Assembly: GCA_903932545.1 (NCBI GenBank)
Contig: CAIZGT010000136.1
Location: 1-13,616, forward strand
Length of the DNA stretch: 13,616 bases
DNA from: an uncultured Rhodospirillales bacterium
Lineage (GTDB): Bacteria > Pseudomonadota > Alphaproteobacteria > Acetobacterales > Acetobacteraceae
Reading direction: 5' to 3'
The notes under the pieces are model-generated. The model was not told where the DNA came from. It worked only from the letters and a program-made list of their open reading frames with translations, and did not search any database. The number at the start of each line of letters is the position of its first letter. The first letter of the stretch is position 1. Made by a program: the position numbers and the translations under genes. This document shows positions 8,113 to 13,616 of this stretch, in pieces.

Positions 8113-9858
8113 ATGAGCACAGCGCCCGCCGAAAAGAAGCATTTGTTCCGCCGCCTCTGGCGCGAACATATCCGCCAGAATATTGCCTTGCTCGGGCTGG
8201 TCCTGCTGCTGACCGCGATCATGGCAGCGCTGCAGGCGCTGTATCCCAAGGTGGTGGGCGACGCGATTGATATGTTTGCCGCCCACGACGCGCGCATTCT
8301 GTATCAAGTGCCGCTGCTGGTGCTGGGGCTGACAGCGGTGAAATCCATCGCGCAATATTTCCAGGCGGTGCTATCGCAGAAACTCGTGATGCTCGCCATT
8401 CGCGGCCTGCAGAACCGCATGTTCGCCCGCCTGATGCACGCCGATCTGGCGCAGGTGGAGCGTGAAGCCCCGGCAGCCCTCGCCGCCCGCTTCACCACGG
8501 ATGCGACAATGATCCGCGAGGCGCTGGCGCGTTCGATGAATTCGGTGGGTGATGCGGTGAAGGTAGTCGGCCTGATCGGCGCGATGATCTATGCCGATTG
8601 GGAACTCTGCCTGATCGCCGCCGCGTTGTATCCAATTGCCGGGCTACCGATCCAACGCATCGGCAAGCGTATCCGGCGCGCTTCCGGCGGCATGCAGGAG
8701 ACGATGGGCGAGACGGCAGCTATGCTCACCGAGACGTTCTCACAATCCCGCACCGTGCGCGCTTACGGCCTGGAAGCGCGCGAAACCAAGCGCGCCGCCT
8801 CGGCGTTCGGCAAGCTCTATGATGCCACGATGCGCATCACCCGCAGCCGCTCGCGCGTCGATCCGCTGCTTGAGGTGCTCGGCGGCGGGGCGGTGGCGGC
8901 GGTGCTCGGCTTCGTCGGCTGGCGCTCGGCGCATGGCACCGGCACGCTGGGCGACTTCACCGCCTTCATCACCGCCTTGCTCCTCGCCGCCCAGCCGTTG
9001 CGCGCCCTTGGCAATCTCAATGCCTCGATGCAGGAGGGCAATGCCGGGCTGGAACGCGTGTTCCGCATTATCGACGAGCCCAACGGTGTGGCCGATCGTG
9101 ACAGTGCCACCACGCTGCCGCCGGGCCATGGGCGGCTGGAATTCGACCATGTCGGCTTCATCTATCCGGATGGCCGCGCTGGTTTGCGTGATGTGAGCTT
9201 CACGGCTGAACCGGGGCTGACAGTGGCACTCGTCGGTCCGTCTGGCGCTGGCAAATCCACCGCGTTGGCATTGATCCCGCGGTTTTATGACGTCGCCACC
9301 GGCGCCATCCGGCTGGACGGGACCGATCTGCGAGACGTGCAACTCGCCTCACTGCGCGGCGCCATCGCCTATGTGGGGCAAGAGACGCTGCTGTTTGACG
9401 ATACCGTTGCCGCCAATATCCGCATGGGCAAACCGGATGCAACCGACGACGAACTCCACGAAGCCGCGCGCGCCGCCGCCGCCGCTGACTTCATCGAGGC
9501 ATTGCCGCTGGGCTACGAGACGATGGTGGGCACCGGCGGCGGCAAGCTCTCCGGCGGCCAACGCTAGCGCGTTTCGCTTGCGCGCGCGCTGCTGCGCAAC
9601 CCACGCATTCTGCTGCTGGATGAAGCGACCTCGGCACTCGACGCGGAGAGCGAGGCGCTGGTGCAGCACGCGCTGGCCACGCTGCGCCAGGGCCGCACCA
9701 CCATCATCGTGGCCCACCGCCTCTCCACCGTGCGCGATGCCGATCTGGTGGTGGCGATTGCCGATGGCGCTTCTGTCGAACAAGGCACCCACGCCGAGCT
9801 GCTGGCACTCGACGGGCTTTATGCCCGCCTCGTGCGCACCCAGGGTTTGGAGACCTGA
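8113..9858 (+). pseudogene. ABC exporter (MsbA-like) interrupted by an in-frame TAG
   Basis: Half-size ABC exporter with an N-terminal membrane domain (about residues 1-310) and a C-terminal ATPase. Walker A GPSGAGKST lies at 375-383 and the signature LSGGQ at 479-483. Codon 485 (9565-9567) is TAG where nearly all homologues have CAG in LSGGQRQRV; a single C-to-T change explains it. The same frame then continues without interruption through ARALLRNPRILLLDEATSALD (Walker B Asp503/Glu504), His535 in VAHRLSTV, and on to TGA at 9856-9858, giving a normal total of about 581 codons. A product ending at 9567 lacks Walker B, the D-loop and the H-loop and should not hydrolyse ATP. It could be a recent pseudogene, a sequencing or assembly error, or a case needing amber suppression. 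The substrate (lipid, drug or other) is unknown. Confidence 0.9.
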
Positions 9859-10497
9859 ATGGGAAGCCTGTGGGAGGCCGTCTCACTCTCACTCTGGGTC
9901 AGCCTGAGTGCCACACTGATCGCAGCCATGCTTGGCATCACACTGGCCGCCACGCTGGCGCTGAGCGAATTTCGCCTGCGCCGCGCCTGCGTGCTGGCAG
10001 TCAATGCAATGATGGGGTTGCCGCCGGTGGTGATTGGGCTCTGCCTGTATTTGCTGCTCTCGCACTCCGGCCCGCTCGGCTGGCTCGGGTTGTTGTTCAC
10101 CCCGATGGCGATGGTGCTGGCGCAAGCCGTGCTGGCCACCCCCATCATCGCCGCTTTGGTGCATCGCGCGCTGGAACAACGCTGGGCGGAATTCTCCGGA
10201 CCGTTGCGGGTGTTTGGCGCGACGCGGCTGCGCGCCATCCCCACCTTGCTGGCGATGAGCCGCCGCGCGATTGCCACCGCCATCCTCGCAGGCTTCGGGC
10301 GCTGCCTGTCCGAAGTGGGCGCGGTGCTGATCGTTGGCGGCAATATCGCGGGCCACACCCGCTCAATGACCACCTCCATCGTGCTTGACACCAGCATGGG
10401 AGACTTCACTTCAGCCTTGGCACTTGGCTTTATCTTGATCGGCATCAGCCTCGCCGTCAGCGCCGTGGGCATTTCTTTGGGAGGACACCGACTGTGA
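9859..10497 (+). CDS. tupB: TupB-like oxyanion (tungstate) ABC transporter permease
   Basis: Inner-membrane permease of 212 residues, with several hydrophobic helices, that would pass an oxyanion delivered by the binding protein next door. The diagnostic region runs from GATRLRAIPTLL (120-131), an EAA-type loop for ATPase contact, into GFGRCLSEVGAVLIVGGNI (145-163) and then TRSMTTSIVLDTSMGDF. I associate this with the TupB/WtpB tungstate permeases. ATG follows the exporter's TGA with no gap, and its own stop overlaps the following GTG by four bases, so it is translationally coupled in an operon. No tupC ATPase is adjacent on either side, which is unusual because the three subunits normally sit together. 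Assignment to tungstate rather than vanadate or molybdate rests on family resemblance and is not proven. Confidence 0.85.
   Translation: MGSLWEAVSLSLWVSLSATLIAAMLGITLAATLALSEFRLRRACVLAVNAMMGLPPVVIGLCLYLLLSHSGPLGWLGLLFTPMAMVLAQAVLATPIIAALVHRALEQRWAEFSGPLRVFGATRLRAIPTLLAMSRRAIATAILAGFGRCLSEVGAVLIVGGNIAGHTRSMTTSIVLDTSMGDFTSALALGFILIGISLAVSAVGISLGGHRL
10479..10484 (+). promoter_or_regulatory. Ribosome binding site deciding the GTG start of the first tupA
   Basis: GGGAGG lies nine bases before GTG at 10494 and inside the end of tupB. It supports the GTG start, which overlaps the tupB stop in GTGA. Confidence 0.65.
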
Positions 10498-11300
10498 AAC
10501 ACCTGATTGCGGCCTTGCTTCTGCTGCTCAGCGGGGCGGCACACGCTGAGAGCATCGTGCTCGCCTCCACCACATCGGTGGATAATTCGGGGCTGTTGGC
10601 GAAAATCCTGCCGGTGTTTACCGCGCAGACCGGAATTGAGGTGAAGGTGATCGCCCAAGGCACCGGCCAAGCTCTTGCCACGGCCGCGCATGGTGATGCC
10701 GATTTGGTGCTGGTGCATGACCCGGATGCAGAGGCGAAGTTCATCGCCGAGGGGCATGGGCTGAAGCCGGTTGAAATCGCCTGGAATGATTTCCTGTTCG
10801 TGGGCCCGAAAGTGGACCCCGCGCATATCGCGGGCGGTACCAACGCTATCACCGCTCTGCGCGCGATTGCCGCCACCGGCACGCCCTTCGTCACCCGTGG
10901 CGACAAGAGCGGAACCGATGCGGCGGAGAAGCGGCTGTGGAAAAAGGCCGGAATCGCGCCACAAGGCCAAGGCTGGTATCGCGACATCGGCGGCGGCATG
11001 GGGGCCGCGCTGAACGCGGCGGCGGCGATGGACGCGGTGTTGCTGACCGATCGCGGCACGTGGCTGTCGTTCCAGAACAAGCGCAACCTGGTGCCGCTTG
11101 TCGAGCACGATCCCTCCTTCATCAACCGATATGACGTGATCGAACTCAATCCCGCCACACATCCAACCGCCAAGCTGACAGCGGCCAAGGTTCTGGCGCA
11201 GTGGCTGGCAAGCCGCGAAGGCCAGACGGCCATCGGCGCGCTGGCGCTGGGAGGTGAGCAATTGTTTCACCCCGATGCGGGCAAGCCGTATCTACCGTGA
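10494..11300 (+). CDS. tupA: TupA-like oxyanion-binding periplasmic protein (first copy)
   Basis: Periplasmic solute-binding protein of 268 residues that would capture tungstate or a related oxyanion for TupB. A Sec signal peptide ends at AHA (residue 18). The mature start carries STTSVDNSGLL (25-35), a form of the TupA motif TTTS..DSGLL, and RGDKSGT (135-141) is the second conserved ligand-loop region. The C-terminal YDVIELNPATHP and GEQLF segments are shared with the paralogue downstream. GTG is the start, coupled to tupB by a GTGA overlap and a GGGAGG ribosome site. By eye it is about 60 % identical to the next binding protein with almost no gaps. The first ligand loop differs from the second copy (S28/D30/N31 against A31/F33/D34), so the two may not bind the same ligand equally. 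Confidence 0.85.
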   Translation: MKHLIAALLLLLSGAAHAESIVLASTTSVDNSGLLAKILPVFTAQTGIEVKVIAQGTGQALATAAHGDADLVLVHDPDAEAKFIAEGHGLKPVEIAWNDFLFVGPKVDPAHIAGGTNAITALRAIAATGTPFVTRGDKSGTDAAEKRLWKKAGIAPQGQGWYRDIGGGMGAALNAAAAMDAVLLTDRGTWLSFQNKRNLVPLVEHDPSFINRYDVIELNPATHPTAKLTAAKVLAQWLASREGQTAIGALALGGEQLFHPDAGKPYLP

Positions 11301-11426
11301 GCGCCAATTGTAAACACATGTAGTTGAACAGGCCGCCGCGAGGGTTGCCGTTGGGCCTGAGATAATGTTGTTGAAGCGCAGTGAGCGACATCCTCGCAAA
11401 CGTCGAACGGGCGTCCGGAGACAACA
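11301..11426. other. Gap between the two tupA-like genes
   Basis: The 126 bases contain no credible gene. A CAATTG and an ACATGT palindrome lie near the left end (11306-11321). A GATAAT resembling a -10 box (11361-11366) has only a poorly spaced -35 candidate. CGGAGA (11416-11421) serves as the ribosome site of the next gene. No terminator is seen, so read-through from the upstream operon is possible. Confidence 0.5.
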
Positions 11427-12245
11427 ATGGTCAAGCAACTTCTCATCTGCCTGTCGATCGCCTGCATCGCCGCATCACCCTTGCGGGCCGAGACGATTGT
11501 GCTGGCTTCGACCACTGCTGTTTTCGATTCGGGGCTGCTTGACGCGATCTTGCCCGCGTTCACCGGCAAAACCGGAATTGCAGTGAAGGTGATCGCACAT
11601 GGCAGCGGTCAGGCGCTCGACAGCGCTGCCCAAGGCTTGGCCGACATCGTGCTGGTCAACTCACCAGACGACGAGGCCGCGTTTGTGGCCGCCGGGCATG
11701 GTCTGCCGCCGCAGGAGATCGCGTGGAACGATTTCATGCTCGTTGGCCCGAAAGCGGACCAAGCCGGAATCGTCAACACCCGCAACGCGATCAAAGCGAT
11801 GCAAGCCATTGCCGCCAAAGGCGCCACCTTCATCACCCGTGGTGATCGCAGTGGCACTGAAGCCGTTGAAAAGGGATTGTGGAAAGCCGCCGAGATCGAT
11901 CCGCATGGGCATAGCTGGTTCATCGATATCCATGGCGGTATGGGCGAGGCGCTCAAATCCGCCGTCGAACGCCACGCCATCGTGTTGACCGATCACGGAA
12001 CTTGGATCGCATTGCCGAACAAGGGTGACCTGATTGAGTTGGTACACGGCGACCGCGCCTTTATCAGCCGCTTTGACGTGATCGAACTCAACCCCGCCAC
12101 CCATCCGCAGGCGAAGCTGAAGGCTGCGCATCAATTGGCCGACTGGCTGTCGAGCGCTGAGGGCCAAAACGCGATTGGCAAGCTGACCGTGGAAGGCGAA
12201 CAATTATTCCACCCCGACGCTGACCATCCCTACCCGCGCAACTGA
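11427..12245 (+). CDS. tupA: TupA-like oxyanion-binding periplasmic protein (second copy)
   Basis: Second periplasmic binding protein, 272 residues, paralogous to its left neighbour and probably from an old tandem duplication, as identity is only about 60 % by hand alignment. The signal peptide ends near LRA (residue 21). STTAVFDSGLL (28-38) and RGDRSGTE (138-145) correspond to the ligand-loop motifs; here the Ser of TTTS is Ala while the DSGLL Asp is kept. ATG at 11427 has CGGAGA just upstream. The 126-base gap means it could be transcribed with the operon or on its own. Its last 16 bases overlap the convergent glycosyltransferase gene. It may widen ligand range or affinity while sharing the single TupB permease; this is inference. 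Confidence 0.84.
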   Translation: MVKQLLICLSIACIAASPLRAETIVLASTTAVFDSGLLDAILPAFTGKTGIAVKVIAHGSGQALDSAAQGLADIVLVNSPDDEAAFVAAGHGLPPQEIAWNDFMLVGPKADQAGIVNTRNAIKAMQAIAAKGATFITRGDRSGTEAVEKGLWKAAEIDPHGHSWFIDIHGGMGEALKSAVERHAIVLTDHGTWIALPNKGDLIELVHGDRAFISRFDVIELNPATHPQAKLKAAHQLADWLSSAEGQNAIGKLTVEGEQLFHPDADHPYPRN

Positions 12246-13414
12246 TCCCGCGCACCTGCCTGCACCAAGTGTGACAGGGCGGCGCAACTGATCCGCTCAG
12301 CCAAACGTGCGGGTGTCATCTCCCCCACAATGATCGCGGCGCGGGCGAGGCGCACGGGGTCAACGCCCAGCGTGGCCTCGCGCAATGCACGAACCATGTC
12401 CGCCGCATCCGGCTCAGCCCATTGTGATCCGGGGATCGACAAATGGCTGCGTGAAGCCGTCATTCGGCACGCCACCAGCCGTGCCGTGGCGGGGGTGCAG
12501 AAATCGGTATGCCCGCCGATCTCGCTCACAATCAGCGCAAGCCCCGCCGCCATCGCCTCCGCTGCCGGCAGGTTGAACCCCTCACCGCGCGATGGCAGCA
12601 CCATCACATCGGCATTGCGATACAAGGTCAGCATGTCCGCCTCAGCGATATCGGCGTCAATCAGCCGAATCGGCGCCAGATTCGGCTGTGCCGCGCGACA
12701 GGCCGCCAGTTGCGCCGCCACGTCGTTATGCGGATTGGGGGAGCATTTGATCACCAATTCCACCGGATCACCCACCCGAAACGCCTCGGCATAGGCACGC
12801 AACAGCACATCAACCCCCTTGCGCGGAAAGCCAGACGAGATGTGCAAAAACCGGGTGATCTCCGACGACGAGCGGCGCAGGCGTTGAAACGGCGCAAGGT
12901 CGGGGGCGAGGCCCACACAATGCACCGGAATTTCAAGCCCGGACCGCATCAGTGCCTCTGCCACAAACTGGCTCGGGGCGAGCACGCCGTTGAAGCCGGC
13001 GTTGAGCGCCTCAATCGTCTCGGCCGGTATTAGGCTCTCTTCCCAGAAGAACAGCGCGAAATTCACCGCACCGCGCCGGGCTGGAACATGCAGCGGGTAA
13101 TGCTGGCTGATCACCACCTCAACCCCAGGCGGCAGCAAGCGCCGCAACCGGAGCAGCCGCCAGCGCTCACTCGGTGCCACATGCCACCATTCGCGCCATG
13201 ATGCGCCCGGTATCGCCGCGATCCGCACCCGCCCCGGCCGCACATTTGCCAGCGCCAGCGCCAATGCCCGGTTCACCCGCGCCAAGCTGTAGCTGCCACC
13301 CACATGCCCCACCACGCGAAACGTCAACGCCCCCTCCAGCACCGCACGCTCTGCGGCCAGCGAAATGGCGTGGTTCTGGTCGGAGCCTTGGGGCGGGTCG
13401 GATATAAATGACAT
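12230..13414 (-). CDS. Glycosyltransferase family 4 protein
   Basis: Predicted GT-B fold retaining glycosyltransferase of 394 residues that transfers a sugar from a nucleotide donor to an unknown acceptor, probably in envelope glycan synthesis at the cytoplasmic face. An N-terminal Rossmann-like region includes HVGGSYSLARVNRALA. The donor half has SSGFPRKGVDVLLRAY and LVIKCSPNPHND. PSRGEGFNLPAAEAMAAG contains the EX7E motif typical of GT4 enzymes. ATG at 13414 is preferred; an in-frame GTG at 13423 would add three residues, and neither has a strong ribosome site. The gene converges on the second tupA-like gene with a 16-base overlap. No sugar-pathway neighbour is visible, so the pathway cannot be assigned. 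The AT-rich radical SAM gene is too distant to be a partner on this evidence. Confidence 0.87.
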   Translation of the reverse strand: MSFISDPPQGSDQNHAISLAAERAVLEGALTFRVVGHVGGSYSLARVNRALALALANVRPGRVRIAAIPGASWREWWHVAPSERWRLLRLRRLLPPGVEVVISQHYPLHVPARRGAVNFALFFWEESLIPAETIEALNAGFNGVLAPSQFVAEALMRSGLEIPVHCVGLAPDLAPFQRLRRSSSEITRFLHISSGFPRKGVDVLLRAYAEAFRVGDPVELVIKCSPNPHNDVAAQLAACRAAQPNLAPIRLIDADIAEADMLTLYRNADVMVLPSRGEGFNLPAAEAMAAGLALIVSEIGGHTDFCTPATARLVACRMTASRSHLSIPGSQWAEPDAADMVRALREATLGVDPVRLARAAIIVGEMTPARLAERISCAALSHLVQAGARDQLRG

Positions 13415-13454
13415 GCGCCACACTCAACAGCGCGTCGCACGAGCGCGTCGAATT

Positions 13455-13467
13455 GGCATAAAATGCC
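13455..13467. repeat. Short palindrome in the divergent spacer
   Basis: GGCAT and ATGCC flank AAA in the 190-base spacer between the glycosyltransferase start and the gene at the right edge. It could be a small operator or a chance palindrome. A TATAAC (13492-13497) with only a weak -35 candidate is the nearest promoter-like sequence on the + strand. Confidence 0.25.
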
Positions 13468-13604
13468 CGACAAATCTGCATTGCAGGCCCGTATAACGCC
13501 AGAAACTGCGTCATGCGGTTGCAACTTAGCGCCCAATCGGCTAGGCACGCCGTTCGCGTTGGCACCCCTGGAGGCCAGCGTGTTTTTCGTTTTGGAGAAG
13601 ACCA

Positions 13605-13616
13605 ATGGCCAACGTG
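13605..13616 (+). CDS. Start of a gene cut by the window edge
   Basis: Only four codons, reading MANV, are present. GGAGAAG (13594-13600) is a good ribosome binding site four bases before the ATG, so a real gene probably starts here. Four residues do not allow identification. The spacer on its left separates it from the divergent glycosyltransferase gene. Confidence 0.5.

Noticed and set aside
9661..9858. Short reading frame starting GTG at 9661 that could act as a separate ATPase fragment or a replacement TupC
   Set aside because: It is simply the tail of the interrupted exporter in the same frame, lacks Walker A, the signature and Walker B, and has no ribosome site.
9819..11270. Minus-strand open frame of 483 codons opposite tupB and tupA
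   Set aside because: It lies opposite two well-supported genes, lacks any family motif and has the composition of an antisense shadow.
13561..13580. TGGCAC in the spacer before the right-edge gene as a sigma54 promoter
   Set aside because: The required GC-containing -12 element (TTGCA-like) is not found at the right spacing.

Overview
The window is GC-rich, roughly 60-65 % by eye, with dense genes, GTG and TTG starts and short gaps. The closely matching P-II, AmtB, FtsK, RecR and CCA-enzyme sequences suggest an alphaproteobacterium. Rhodospirillales/Acetobacteraceae is my best guess, from general impression rather than any search.

Layout from left to right on the + strand unless stated. (1) glnK-amtB, a nitrogen-status pair ending in a strong intrinsic terminator (14-1854). 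(2) A markedly AT-rich radical SAM/SPASM gene with its own sigma70-like promoter (1888-2971), which looks like a transferred gene between housekeeping loci. (3) ftsK (chromosome translocation) and recR (recombinational repair), separated by a 98-bp REP-like inverted repeat. A collapsed relative of this repeat lies just after recR. (4) A minus-strand GNAT acetyltransferase, divergent from cca (tRNA CCA-adding enzyme). (5) An apparent co-transcribed run: cca, an ABC exporter broken by an in-frame TAG, a TupB-like permease and a TupA-like binding protein, followed by a second TupA-like binding protein. (6) A minus-strand GT4 glycosyltransferase that overlaps the 3' end of the last gene, and then the first four codons of another + strand gene at the right edge.

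The most notable points are in the right half. The exporter carries an amber codon exactly where the conserved second Gln of LSGGQRQ should be, while the frame beyond it remains intact to Walker B and the H-loop. The oxyanion (probably tungstate) uptake locus has a permease and two diverged binding proteins (about 60 % identical by my hand count) but no ATPase gene in view. Ordinary housekeeping functions make up most of the rest. I see no CRISPR array, no tRNA or rRNA gene, no insertion sequence and no clear defence system. No gene-free stretch exceeds 300 bases.
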